A stretch of 64,000 nt of DNA from contig JAWSUF010000003.1 in NCBI GenBank assembly GCA_033549365.1, positions 434,001-498,000 on the forward strand, in the 5' to 3' direction. How positions within the stretch are numbered: position 1 is the stretch's first letter; each line of letters starts with the position of its first letter. The notes under the pieces were generated by a model. The model did no database searches. It was not told where the DNA came from and saw only the letters and a list, made by a program, of their open reading frames with translations. Both the position numbers and the translations under genes were made by a program. This document shows, piece by piece, positions 36,602-45,613 of this stretch. The stretch is from Acidobacteriota bacterium (GTDB lineage: Bacteria > Acidobacteriota > Aminicenantia > Aminicenantales > Saccharicenantaceae).

Positions 36602-39600
36602 ATGCCGACACATGACATCATTGACAATCGACGGGAAATTCTCGTCGATCATATCAATAGAATACTGGATTCAACTGAAATGGCCCGGTTTGCCGTTGGA
36701 TATTTTTTTCTATCGGGACTGACGGGAATTGCCGCAAAGCTTAAGAATGTCAAAGAGCTTCGTCTTCTCATCGGCAATACAACAAACAGGCAGACACTCG
36801 AACAAATGGCCGAGGGGTATAAAAGGCTGGAGTTGATCCAAAAAGCCGCCGAAGCACAAACCTACCCCAAAAAAACTGATGCCAGGCGAATGGCTGAAAA
36901 AACGGCCGAAGATATCCGGTCCAACATGGAGACCATGGACCAGACGGACGAAAGCGAAGGCCTTGTCTGTGAGCTGGCCCGATTGATCGAGGACAAGCGA
37001 TTGCAAGTCCGTGTCTATACAAAAGGAAGGCTTCACGCAAAGGCTTACATCTTCGATTATGGAACCGTTTATGATCGAGGCGGGCTGCCGGTTGAGCGCC
37101 ATGAGAAAGGCATAGCCATTGTGGGATCGTCCAACTTGACATTGTCCGGCGTGTCCCACAACACGGAGCTTAATGTCATTGTTCAGGGAAACGACAATCA
37201 TGCCGAACTTGCCCGCTGGTTCGACGAGTTGTGGAATGAGGCCCAGGAATTTGACGAATCCCTATTCCACGAACTCAGACAATCCTGGGCTTTGGCTGTC
37301 GTCAGGCCTTATGACATCTACATGAAAACGCTATTCGCCCTCGTCAAAGACCGGCTGGAAGGGGAGGACGACCGAGACTTTCTATTCGAGACGGAGATAA
37401 AACGACAGCTCGCAGACTTCCAGAAGACGGCTGTCCGCCAAGCCGTTCAGAACATTCGTGATTACGGCGGGGTATTTATCTCGGATGTCGTGGGATTGGG
37501 TAAGTCTTTCATTGGGGCGGCGATCATTAAGCAATTAGAACTAAGCTTTCGAGCTCGACCCCTGATCATATGTCCTGCTCCGCTTGTCGAGATGTGGGAA
37601 AGATACAACGAGAGCTATGATCTCAACGCTCAAGTTCTGTCCATGGGATTTCTCCAAGAGAAGGCCGAGGAGCCCGCCGATATCCTGATGAAGGATGTGA
37701 AATACCGGGACCGCAATTTCCTTCTGATCGATGAGAGCCACAATTTCCGGTATCCGGACACCCAACGCTATAAAATTGTTCAGCGATTCCTTTCGACCGG
37801 GAAAAAATGCTGTTTCTTGACCGCCACGCCCCGCAATAAAAGCGCCTGGGATATCTATCACCAGATGAAGCTTTTTCATCAAGATGACAGAACCGATCTT
37901 CCCGTGGATCCCCCCGACCTCAGACAGTATTTCCGTCTAGTAGAAAAAGCAGAACGGAGTCTTCCCGGGCTGTTGTCCAATATCCTGATCAGGCGAACAA
38001 GGCGGCATATTCTTCGTTGGTATGGATTCGACGCCCAAACTCATCAGCCTGTGGATCCTGTGGGTTTCGACGCATATGCAAGCGGAGAAAAACGGGCTTA
38101 TGTTATTGTCGGCGGGCAGCGCCAATTTTTCCCGAAAAGGGAACTCGATACCATTGAATACAGCATCGAGGAGACATACCAGGGGATTTATCAGGAGTTG
38201 CGCGGCTATCTGGGGAAATCAAAATGCAGTTATAGAGGCGCCCCGAATCCCGGCGAGCTTTCCTATGCCAGATATGGTCTTTGGCATTTCGTCGCCAAGG
38301 AGAAACAGAAGCAGGAACCGTATGCCGGGTTGCATCGGGCTGGAGTCAATTTGCGTGGGCTTATTCGGGTGCTGTTGTTCAAGCGTTTTGAATCGAGTGT
38401 GTTTGCTTTTAAAGAGACGATAAGACGCCTTCTCCTCGTTCATGAACGCTTTCTGACTGCTCTCGATTCGGGGGTTGTCCCGGCCGGTGACGATGCCCAG
38501 CTTATCCTTTACGAGCCGAACCAAGCCGAAGAGCAGGATCTCATGGACGCGTTGAAGAAAGCATCCGGCCGGTATCAAGCCGCAGACTTCGATATGGATC
38601 GATTGCGAAGTCATGTGGAGCATGATATCGGCTTGCTGAAAAAGATCAGCGATCTTGTCTTCCCTATTACGCCGGAACGGGATGCCAAGCTTCAGGAACT
38701 TTTAAAGAGAATCAAGGGAAAACCTCTGAGCGAAGGGAAGCTATTGATTTTCACGCAGTATGCGGATACCGCCAAATATGTTTATGAAAATCTGAATCCG
38801 GACGAAAAGAGGCCCGATATCGAAGTTATTTTCAGCGGTGATAAAAACAAGACAAAGGTTGTCGGTCGATTTGCGCCGAAAGCCAACCCTGAATACCGTT
38901 TCGCCGCAGGCGAGAGCGAAATCACCCGACTCGTTGCCACGGATGTTCTTGCCGAAGGTCTGAATCTTCAGGATTGCGATAAGATCATAAACTATGACCT
39001 TCACTGGAATCCCGTTCGTCTTATCCAGCGTTTTGGACGCATCGACCGGATCGGATCCCGTCATGATGTGATTTATGGATTCAATTTTCTGCCGGAAACG
39101 GGAATAGAAAAAAATCTTGGCCTCCGCCAAAAACTCAAAAACCGGATCCAGGAAATCCACGACACAATCGGTGAGGATGCGGCTATTCTTGATAAGTCCG
39201 AGATGCTGAATGAAGAAGCCATGTACGCCATTTATGAAAAAAAGGGCGGGCAATTGAATTTGTTCGATGATGAAGAAGAGATTCTGGATTTGAACGAAGC
39301 CGAAGAAATGCTTCGCCAGCTCAAGCGTGAAAAACCGGAGGAGTATGAACGGATAGCCGGGCTCCGAGACGGAATCCGTGCCGCCAGGCCGTCTGTTCGG
39401 AAAGGGCTTTTTGTGTTCTGTCAATATGGCCGTTTCCAGCAGTTGTTTCTTGTGAATGAAAACGGCAATATCGAAACAAGAGATGTCCCGAAAATATTGG
39501 GCATTGTTAAATGTGGTCCGAAACTCGAAGGAATGCCGGTGCCCAAAGGCTATAATGAACAGGTGATGCGGATAAAACGGATTTTCGTCGAGGAAGTGAA

Positions 39601-39934
39601 ACACCGGGAGGCTGAGCGCGACTTTGTTCAATCCCTGACTCAAGGCCAAAGGTATGTTCTGAGGGAATTGAGATTGATATTCGGCTCGACGAAAGATATT
39701 GACTTGAAATCACAGATCAATACTCTGGAAGCGGCATTTCGGGGATCTTTGACCCGGGCTCTGATTCAGGAGCTGAACCGGATCAGGCGGAATAACCTGG
39801 TTGGCGACGTGCTTCTCAAACATCTAACGGAATTGTATTACAAGCATAACATGAGGGAGTCATTGGATCGAAGAGCAATGCAGCCCGAAACCCCGATTGT
39901 GCCGGTGGTGGTCTGCAGTGAGTGGTTGGGGTAG
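36602..39934 (+). CDS. Phospholipase D-like domain fused to SNF2/RapA-type helicase
   Basis: Residues 1-220 are a PLD-like nuclease module with HxK in GRLHAKAYIFD (His145) and the companion IVGSSNLTLSG near residue 175. The helicase follows: VVGLGKSFIGA (about 298), DESHNFRYPD (about 376), LTATPRNKS, and C-terminal ATDVLAEGLNLQ and QRFGRIDRIGSR (about 809). An acidic helical region and a 200-residue tail close the protein. AGGAG precedes the ATG. PLD and SNF2 functions are separate genes (drmC, drmD) in DISARM; here they are one chain. Confidence 0.88.
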   Translation: MPTHDIIDNRREILVDHINRILDSTEMARFAVGYFFLSGLTGIAAKLKNVKELRLLIGNTTNRQTLEQMAEGYKRLELIQKAAEAQTYPKKTDARRMAEKTAEDIRSNMETMDQTDESEGLVCELARLIEDKRLQVRVYTKGRLHAKAYIFDYGTVYDRGGLPVERHEKGIAIVGSSNLTLSGVSHNTELNVIVQGNDNHAELARWFDELWNEAQEFDESLFHELRQSWALAVVRPYDIYMKTLFALVKDRLEGEDDRDFLFETEIKRQLADFQKTAVRQAVQNIRDYGGVFISDVVGLGKSFIGAAIIKQLELSFRARPLIICPAPLVEMWERYNESYDLNAQVLSMGFLQEKAEEPADILMKDVKYRDRNFLLIDESHNFRYPDTQRYKIVQRFLSTGKKCCFLTATPRNKSAWDIYHQMKLFHQDDRTDLPVDPPDLRQYFRLVEKAERSLPGLLSNILIRRTRRHILRWYGFDAQTHQPVDPVGFDAYASGEKRAYVIVGGQRQFFPKRELDTIEYSIEETYQGIYQELRGYLGKSKCSYRGAPNPGELSYARYGLWHFVAKEKQKQEPYAGLHRAGVNLRGLIRVLLFKRFESSVFAFKETIRRLLLVHERFLTALDSGVVPAGDDAQLILYEPNQAEEQDLMDALKKASGRYQAADFDMDRLRSHVEHDIGLLKKISDLVFPITPERDAKLQELLKRIKGKPLSEGKLLIFTQYADTAKYVYENLNPDEKRPDIEVIFSGDKNKTKVVGRFAPKANPEYRFAAGESEITRLVATDVLAEGLNLQDCDKIINYDLHWNPVRLIQRFGRIDRIGSRHDVIYGFNFLPETGIEKNLGLRQKLKNRIQEIHDTIGEDAAILDKSEMLNEEAMYAIYEKKGGQLNLFDDEEEILDLNEAEEMLRQLKREKPEEYERIAGLRDGIRAARPSVRKGLFVFCQYGRFQQLFLVNENGNIETRDVPKILGIVKCGPKLEGMPVPKGYNEQVMRIKRIFVEEVKHREAERDFVQSLTQGQRYVLRELRLIFGSTKDIDLKSQINTLEAAFRGSLTRALIQELNRIRRNNLVGDVLLKHLTELYYKHNMRESLDRRAMQPETPIVPVVVCSEWLG

Positions 39935-39949
39935 CTAAAGGAGATGCTA

Positions 39950-40642
39950 ATGAAACATCCGAGAAAACATATTATCTGCGATTCAATTCAAGAGCTGAAG
40001 CCGATCCTAAAGAAGTGGTGTGATCTAAATAGAGAATACACAGAGAAGACAAAGTCGGATTGTTCATGGTGGTATGGCGAACGTGCTGCCATAAGTATTC
40101 TTGCCGCTGCGGTTTGGAAATCGGGAAATATTGCTCTCGAAGAATATTCTACTGATAAGCGTGGCGACGAGTTCTCGGCGTCGGTTAAGGGACGATGCGA
40201 CTTGAAAATTGTGATTGGTGATAAAAAATTCTTGTTTGAAGCAAAACAAATACGGCCAAGATTAAGTAAGAAAAAAGAGTATGACGCTCTATCTAAACCA
40301 TGTGAAGGTATCTTGAATAAGCTAATTAGTGCCTGTCGAGGAGCTGGAAGACTCAAATCGAGAGAAGGGATGCGCTTTGGAATCTGTTTTGTCTCTCCCC
40401 GGATATCAGAATCGGAAGCGGATCATTTGGGGGAAAGAATTGACAAGCTCATTAATTTGCTCTTAGAAAAAAGCAGAAAATATCATGCAATAGCCTGGTA
40501 CTTTGCAAATAACTGGGATGATCTCAAAGAGAAGAAGAACATTTATCCGGGAGTCATATTGCTGATTAGAGAAGTAAAAAAATTCAAGCCAAAAAAGAGC
40601 GGTCAATCCCGGCGATCCAGGAAATCGCGTGTCCTCCGATGA
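39950..40642 (+). CDS. Candidate PD-(D/E)XK nuclease, third gene of the methylase-helicase block
   Basis: I do not recognise a named family. The core GRCDLKIVIGDKKFLFEAKQ gives Asp84 and Glu97-Ala-Lys99, the PD-(D/E)XK signature, with a conserved-looking WWYGERAAISILAAAVW helix upstream. The start is ATG 39950, six bases after AAAGGAG; ATG 39944 overlaps that site. It follows the helicase by 15 bases and is AT-rich. The tail is very basic. It could supply cleavage to the methylase-helicase pair. Confidence 0.7.
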   Translation: MKHPRKHIICDSIQELKPILKKWCDLNREYTEKTKSDCSWWYGERAAISILAAAVWKSGNIALEEYSTDKRGDEFSASVKGRCDLKIVIGDKKFLFEAKQIRPRLSKKKEYDALSKPCEGILNKLISACRGAGRLKSREGMRFGICFVSPRISESEADHLGERIDKLINLLLEKSRKYHAIAWYFANNWDDLKEKKNIYPGVILLIREVKKFKPKKSGQSRRSRKSRVLR

Positions 40643-40690
40643 ATCCTGGCCGCGTATCGCATGGTATTTTCCAGATAATCCAGTCAACCC

Positions 40691-40718
40691 GGCCGCTGAA
40701 TCCGGTTCAAAATGGCCA
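40691..40718 (+). repeat. Dispersed 28-bp repeat (family E), copy 1
   Basis: This 28-base stretch (GGCCGCTGAATCCGGTTCAA and onward to GGCCA) recurs at 45614-45641 with three differences. TGAA-TCCGG-TTCA forms a small hairpin. The surrounding 40643-41177 region holds no convincing gene. A minus-strand frame of about 65 codons ending near 40708 may be a relic. Confidence 0.65.
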
Positions 40719-40943
40719 CGGATCGATGATTGACAGCACAGGATGATCACTCTTCGTCCTTGTTCCGGAAAGAAACAGCAGATCAATCTCAGAGATCACA
40801 TTTTCAGGGAAGTTGCGGCAAATATTCTCATCCACTGTGGATTCCTGAGTCCTTATCCGGCAAATCTCGTTATTGAAATCCATCGTCTGTTTACCGAAAA
40901 CAGCAATAAGCCCCATTGACAGCTGCCCCGGAGGCTGTCCCTG

Positions 40944-41007
40944 AAGCTCCCCCCAGGCTACCCCCCAAGCTACCCCCCAAGCTAGCCCCCAAGCTACCCC
41001 CCAAGCT
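40944..41007 (+). repeat. 12-bp tandem repeat (AAGCTACCCCCC)n
   Basis: Five units and a partial sixth, starting at 40944, 40955, 40967, 40979, 40991 and 41003, with small variations. It lies in non-coding DNA between the defence island and a truncated ATPase gene. Confidence 0.9.
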
Positions 41008-41177
41008 GAAAAAGTGGCCGGCATACTTGGTTTTGTCAAACCCCCCGGACCAGAGAAGAGATTCAGGTTTTCATGAAGATAAAGGACAGAGGTATGGTAA
41101 GATGCGCGGTATGGGGAAGACCAACGAGGCAAGATTCGTAATGAAATTGGCTGCCGGAGCGCCTCGGGAGGCTATCG

Positions 41178-41975
41178 ATGAGTTGGAAATTCAACCCAAT
41201 GAACCCGAGCGATCTGAATGTCGACCCGATCGAACACGAGTTCTTTGCCACTGAAGCACTCGGTGGTATCACGGACGCTCTTGTGCGCGAGGCGATCCAG
41301 AACTCCCTGGACGCCGCTGAGGAAGCGAATGTGGGGGTGCGTTTCTACCTCGGGCGAACAGATGCCGTGACGAGCGGGCGCTACCTTGACAGCCTATGGC
41401 CTCATGCAGAGGCTTCCCATCACGGGAGTGCCATCCTACCGGGCCGCGGAGATCAGACCGGAGAAGAGATTACGGCTGAGGGTCTGCTTGAGTCCGTCTT
41501 GCGCCACTACTTCCATCCCCTTGTAGAAGGAAAGCTCGAGGTCGAGATTGTGGAGAAGGATGGGGCCACTTTCCGTCTTCGTGAGAACGACTTGGAGCAC
41601 GAAATCCGCCGCAGAAATCAGTTGCGCCATCTGCTCCCGTTGATTGAACTCGCGCGCTGGGGACGGGATCCGGAGGAGGAGGCCGTTGCGGTACTCAACG
41701 CTCCCGACGCCGGACATGCCCCCAAACTTACGGAAGACCTCTTCAATGCCGCCGATGTCGTGCGCCTGCGGAGGCGTTTCGACGAATGCCGACGATTGGC
41801 CCTGAACGTTCGGCTTCCGATCGAGCCGGTGGGCGATGTTTTCGTGGTTCACGTGCGTGAAAGCGACGTCAAACCGGTCCAGTGCGGCGAGGGTTTCTTC
41901 TGGCGTCAGGGTGCTGTGACACAGAAGCTCAAGGATCAGAAATTCCTTTTCGATCGTTCCCTTCAACCATCTTGA
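41178..41975 (+). pseudogene. Truncated histidine-kinase-like ATPase gene, 3' end supplied by a repeat
   Basis: The start resembles large GHKL-ATPase proteins of defence islands: DPIEHEFFATEALGG, then ALVREAIQNSLDAAEEANVG, the N box that binds Mg-ATP. The later G boxes are not visible. Residues 90-165 resemble the middle of such proteins, and the end (HVRESDVKPVQCGEGFFW) resembles an AlbA_2/RecG-like segment, so the frame looks collapsed by deletions. The final codons, including the stop, lie inside a copy of repeat family A. GGGAGG precedes the ATG, so it may still be translated as a 265-residue product. Confidence 0.6.
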
Positions 41976-42026
41976 GGGAGTATAAAAGCAAGTCTGGGCA
42001 GTGTCAATGACGGTCGGGAGGGTCGG
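41951..42026 (+). repeat. Repeat family A, copy A1
   Basis: The core CGTTCCCTTCAACCATCTTG continues into AGGGAGTATAAAAG and then GTGTCAATGACGGTCGG. It shares this order with copies at 54310 and 57835 and, on the other strand, at 56481. It covers the last eight codons of the truncated ATPase gene. Confidence 0.8.
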
Positions 42027-42151
42027 CCTCCCAAAGGAGCTTCTGGAAAGCGGCCTGAGGCGGTGGGGGCCTCTCGGCGACAAAGATGAGCTTCAGGTGG
42101 TCGATGATCCGGTCCCATACGCCTTGATATTTCGCCGGATGAGCGATATTA

Positions 42152-42216
42152 TGCCTTGACATATTTATAGATAACCTTGCTTTATGCCTTGACATTTCTT
42201 TGGATAATGGTGTAAT
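42152..42216 (+). promoter_or_regulatory. Promoter region with duplicated TATGCCTTGACAT box
   Basis: TTGACA (42189-42194), a 16-base spacer and TGTAAT (42211-42216) precede the DUF4143 gene. The sequence ATGCCTTGACAT is repeated 33 bases upstream, where its own TTGACA (42156-42161) could serve a second promoter or an operator. Confidence 0.5.
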
Positions 42217-42237
42217 CCTTATTTGAAGGTGGTTTTC

Positions 42238-43569
42238 ATGAACAGAAGAATTGATGTGGAATTTCAGAATTGGCACAGGCAGCCATCCAGAAAGCCATTG
42301 CTGGTCAGAGGGGCAAGACAGGTCGGCAAAACATACTCGGTCAGAGCCTTCGGGAGAGAATTCTCTTCTTTTGTGGAAGTCAATTTCGAGGAATTTCCAC
42401 AGCTTGGAATCTTTTTTGAAAACGACCAAAATCCCAAAACAATCATCGAGAAATTGTCCCAGTATGTGGGGGAGGCCATCGTTCCCGGCAAGACCCTGCT
42501 GTTTTTAGACGAGATCCAGGCTTGTCCCAATGCGCTGCGGTCCCTTCGTTTTTTTTATGAACAGATGCCTGATTTGGCAGTCGTTTCGGCTGGTTCGCTG
42601 CTGGAATTCGCCTTGGCTGAAATCCCTTCCTTTGGTGTGGGGCGTATCTCATCCCTGTTCATGTACCCAATGAGCTTCTTTGAATTCCTGGATGCCGTTG
42701 GGGAAGGACTTCTGGGCGATGCCATTCGCCAGGCGGATTGGCATCAGCCGCTGGCCCAGCCCCTGCATCAGAAGGCGATGGCTTTGCTGAGGACGTACAT
42801 GGTACTGGGGGGACTGCCCGAAGGGCTGGCTTATTATGCTGAGCATTCGGATGCACTTGGAGTTCAGAAGATTCTCGACGAATTGCTTGTCACCCTGATG
42901 GATGATTTTGCCAAATACAAAGGGAGAATATCCACGGACAGGATGGATGCGACCTTCAAGGCCATCACCCTTCAAATGGGTAGAAAGTTTTCGTTCAGTG
43001 CCGTGGGCGAGGGGTCGACGACAGGTTTTTCCACGGCTTTGGACTTACTCGTCAAGGCCGGACTGGCCATCAAGGTCTATCATTCCTCCTGTCGGGGTGT
43101 TCCTCTTGCCGCTCAGATAAAACCGAGCAGATTCAAAGTCTTGCCTCTTGACTGCGGCCTATACCAAAAGGTTATGCGCCTCGATTTGCAATCATATCTG
43201 GTCGGTAGGGATATCGATTTGGTCAACAAGGGCCCCCTGGCGGAGCTGTATGTTGGGTTGGCTCTGCTTTCGACATTTCCCAACCATGTTCGGCCGGAGC
43301 TACACTACTGGCATCGGGAGCAACGGGGCAGCAATGCGGAAGTTGATTATGTTTTTGAGCATAAGGGGCGTGCCTATCCCGTTGAGGTCAAGGCCTCAAA
43401 GCGTGGCGGAATGCAAAGCCTGCGGCTGTTTTTGGCGGAAAGAGGGCTTGATCATGGTATCCGTATCGCCGGAGAAGCCTTTGCAAGCTATGAAAAAATC
43501 CGGGTGGTCCCCCTTTATGCAGCAGAAAACCTGCGCATCCTCCTCGACAAGATAGAGGCGGATCGCTGA
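42238..43569 (+). CDS. AAA_14/DUF4143 family ATPase (443 aa)
   Basis: Walker A is LLVRGARQVGKTYSVR and Walker B is TLLFLDEIQACPNALR, followed by VSAGSLLEFAL, the sensor region of this family. The C-terminal DUF4143 domain has ELHYWHREQRGSNAEVDYVF and YPVEVKASKRG, a restriction-like D...ExK core. I start at ATG 42238, preceded by AAGGTGG; unlike the other three DUF4143 genes here it has a normal leader. The role of this family is unknown. Confidence 0.9.
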   Translation: MNRRIDVEFQNWHRQPSRKPLLVRGARQVGKTYSVRAFGREFSSFVEVNFEEFPQLGIFFENDQNPKTIIEKLSQYVGEAIVPGKTLLFLDEIQACPNALRSLRFFYEQMPDLAVVSAGSLLEFALAEIPSFGVGRISSLFMYPMSFFEFLDAVGEGLLGDAIRQADWHQPLAQPLHQKAMALLRTYMVLGGLPEGLAYYAEHSDALGVQKILDELLVTLMDDFAKYKGRISTDRMDATFKAITLQMGRKFSFSAVGEGSTTGFSTALDLLVKAGLAIKVYHSSCRGVPLAAQIKPSRFKVLPLDCGLYQKVMRLDLQSYLVGRDIDLVNKGPLAELYVGLALLSTFPNHVRPELHYWHREQRGSNAEVDYVFEHKGRAYPVEVKASKRGGMQSLRLFLAERGLDHGIRIAGEAFASYEKIRVVPLYAAENLRILLDKIEADR

Positions 43570-43631
43570 TTTTCCTGAATTCAAAGCCTTGAGGCGGCCG
43601 GCTCAATGGCTTCGCTTGAGGTTCTTGCCGG

Positions 43632-44645
43632 CTAAAACGGCCTCACGAGCGAGTCCAGGAATGTTTTCATTCTGAGAAAGAACGTTCGGGAAAGCTCGCT
43701 GGTCTCGATCTCTCGGGCCTTGTCGATCAGCGAAGATCGGAGGTCGGAAACCTCGAGCCTGTCGATCTCAGTCCAGAGCTCTTTCCAGCGCCGAAATCCT
43801 GCCCTGATCTCAACGTCGTTCCAGACGAATCCGACGAAGCCGCGGGCATCATCACGATCCGACCAAAGGCCGCCAAACCAATCGAAATATTCCCGGGCGT
43901 AATCGATCCTCATCAGGTTATTGGAGTGCCAGATCGGAAGGACCTTGGGCTTTCGGCCCAAGACGAGCGGCAAGAGGTAAGGATTGGCGAAGAAAGCCGA
44001 GCGGAATCGCATCGCAGCATCCTCGAATTGTCCCGCCATGTAGGACGCCAGCCCCCAATTCAAAAGGAAGTGGGGATCCGGGATGTCCTCCGCGTAATGG
44101 CGCTCGAACCAGTCGAAGGCTTCGATGGCCCCTGGAAGGTCATCCTTCAAGAGATAGGTCGGAGCGACAAGATAGCGGACACCTTGGTTGTCGTTGGGAT
44201 TCCGCGCCAGAAGGTCCTCAAACAGAGCGATGGCTTGCTCGTAGCGCCCCGTTGTGAGGTAGAGCAATCCCAGCCCGTGACGGGAACGCATATACGGCCG
44301 GGTCTCGAGTTCGCCCCACCAGCCAAAAGCATTCCTGGCTTCGGTTCCCAAGGATGCCTTGGCCTTCTCATAGGCCGTCAAATAGTGCTTTTCGGCGGCT
44401 GCCATGTCGCCCTTGGCCAGGGCCACTTCGGCAAGCCCGTTATAGGCGTCCGCCATTCCCGGATCAAGCGCGATGGCTTGGCTGAAACATCTCTTAGCCT
44501 CGCGGGCGTCAAAGGCCAGAATCTCCCAGCCGTCATAGACAAGCTCTTGAGCGGCGTCGAGCCTCTCTATCAAGGCTTTAGGAACGCCTTTTTCAACGAC
44601 ACGCTTGAGGGCGTGCGCCTTCTTATTGCGCTTCAAGTTTATCAA
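43632..44645 (-). CDS. TPR-repeat protein (ST7-like)
   Basis: The 337-residue protein contains tetratricopeptide-like repeats (CFSQAIALDPGMADAYNGLA, HGLGLLYLTTGRYEQAIALF, LNWGLASYMAGQFEDAAMRF). The layout recalls the ST7 family, with RNPNDNQGVRYL. No signal peptide is seen, so it is likely cytoplasmic. Its start overlaps the stop of a nucleotidyltransferase gene by four bases, which suggests co-translation with a protein that normally pairs with a HEPN toxin. Confidence 0.75.
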   Translation of the reverse strand: MINLKRNKKAHALKRVVEKGVPKALIERLDAAQELVYDGWEILAFDAREAKRCFSQAIALDPGMADAYNGLAEVALAKGDMAAAEKHYLTAYEKAKASLGTEARNAFGWWGELETRPYMRSRHGLGLLYLTTGRYEQAIALFEDLLARNPNDNQGVRYLVAPTYLLKDDLPGAIEAFDWFERHYAEDIPDPHFLLNWGLASYMAGQFEDAAMRFRSAFFANPYLLPLVLGRKPKVLPIWHSNNLMRIDYAREYFDWFGGLWSDRDDARGFVGFVWNDVEIRAGFRRWKELWTEIDRLEVSDLRSSLIDKAREIETSELSRTFFLRMKTFLDSLVRPF

Positions 44646-44938
44646 GCTGCATAGACAACCCGGCGTTGGCTGAGGATCTCGCTTTTGCGGATGGGATTGC
44701 GAAGCGCCTCCTTTTCCACGAGATCCACTTTTCGCCCGAATATCTCCTGAAGTTCATCGATCATATCGAAGAATTCAAACAATCCCCATGAGGTTCCGTC
44801 GTGGAAGGACACCAGGATGTCGACATCGCTTTCGGAATGACCGTCGTCTCTTATAGACGAGCCGAAAATTGAAAACTCCCGAACGCTCCACTTCAGGCAG
44901 AAATCGTGAATTTTGTCATAGGGGATTTCGATGCACAT
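44642..44938 (-). CDS. MNT-type minimal nucleotidyltransferase (antitoxin-like)
   Basis: The 98-residue protein has the MNT signature REFSIFGSSIRDDGHSESDV, followed by DILVSF (GS...R and the DxD metal pair). Such proteins usually neutralise HEPN toxins by nucleotidylating them. No HEPN gene is present; the adjoining gene encodes a TPR protein instead, overlapping by ATGA. Confidence 0.85.
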   Translation of the reverse strand: MCIEIPYDKIHDFCLKWSVREFSIFGSSIRDDGHSESDVDILVSFHDGTSWGLFEFFDMIDELQEIFGRKVDLVEKEALRNPIRKSEILSQRRVVYAA

Positions 44939-45093
44939 CTTTTCCTCAAATCCATTCTGATAATAAGGCGGCCGGCATCGGAAGTCAACTTGGGTTTGCG
45001 GGAATCATCCATTTACCAACGGCAACAGGCGGGCAGCGGTCGTCGTCGCGACTGAATTGGGCCTTAAATGCCTTCTTTGGCGCGGCATTCATT

Positions 45094-45242
45094 GCTTGAT
45101 GCGCGCTAATCAGGGAATATGACAAGCATGGATCGGAACCGGTTCGGCAGGTTAGGCTGGGGGCTGAATTCCTTGGAGTTCTCGTTTGGCGAGGACGGCG
45201 TGGCGGACGGCTTCCGGGCCACCGGAGGGCGGGTCCGGAACC
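45094..45242 (+). repeat. Repeat family B, copy B1
   Basis: Starts at GCTTGATGCG and runs through GAATATGACAAGCATGG, CCGGTTCGGCAGGTT, GGGGGCTGAATTCC and GGGCCACCGGAGGGCGGG. Six copies occur between 45 and 60 kb, all in this orientation. The rest of the 44939-45305 gap shows no gene. Confidence 0.9.
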
Positions 45243-45305
45243 TGGGATTTGTCGAGCTTCTTCAGATACTTGAGGCTTGTTTTGCTGAGAAAGACAGGCA
45301 TGCGT

Positions 45306-45548
45306 TCAGAGACCGAGGGACTTCTTGGCGTCTTCCAGGGAGATGAACTCATCGGTCTCGAGGATCCGAAGGACCCTTCGGGCGTCTTTCTCCGACAACA
45401 GAAGTTCAGTCTTCACATCGATGTTTGCGGACAGCCATTCGCGAAGGGCGTCGCGGACGATCCCGGAAAGACTCTTCTTCTTCACGAAGGCGACGACTCG
45501 TGCTTTGTCGTAGAGGTCGGCCTCGAGAATAACATTGACCCTTTTCAT
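45306..45548 (-). CDS. Ribbon-helix-helix antitoxin-like protein
   Basis: The product starts with a beta-strand typical of CopG/RHH proteins (MKRVNVILEADLYDKAR), then helix SLSGIVRDALREWLSANIDV. The C-terminal tail (RILETDEFISLEDAKKSLGL) is the kind that caps a toxin. Alternative starts at 45563 and 45581 add up to 11 residues. No intact toxin lies beside it; a broken RelE-like gene lies about 185 bp away on the other strand. Confidence 0.7.
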   Translation of the reverse strand: MKRVNVILEADLYDKARVVAFVKKKSLSGIVRDALREWLSANIDVKTELLLSEKDARRVLRILETDEFISLEDAKKSLGL

Positions 45549-45613
45549 GGGCTTCTTTTCCATACATGCATCATTACACATCTACACATATATTGCAAGA
45601 TTTTCTATATTCT

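Noticed and set aside
40916-41254. Pro-Lys-rich open frame over the 12-bp repeats
   Set aside because: Its composition follows from the tandem repeat, and it overlaps the better supported gene at 41178.
45094-45242. GTTAGGC in repeat B1 as an integron attC core site
   Set aside because: It matches GTTRRRY, but the other five copies have GTTCGGC or GTTTGGC, no complementary RYYYAAC partner is present, and no integrase gene lies in the window.
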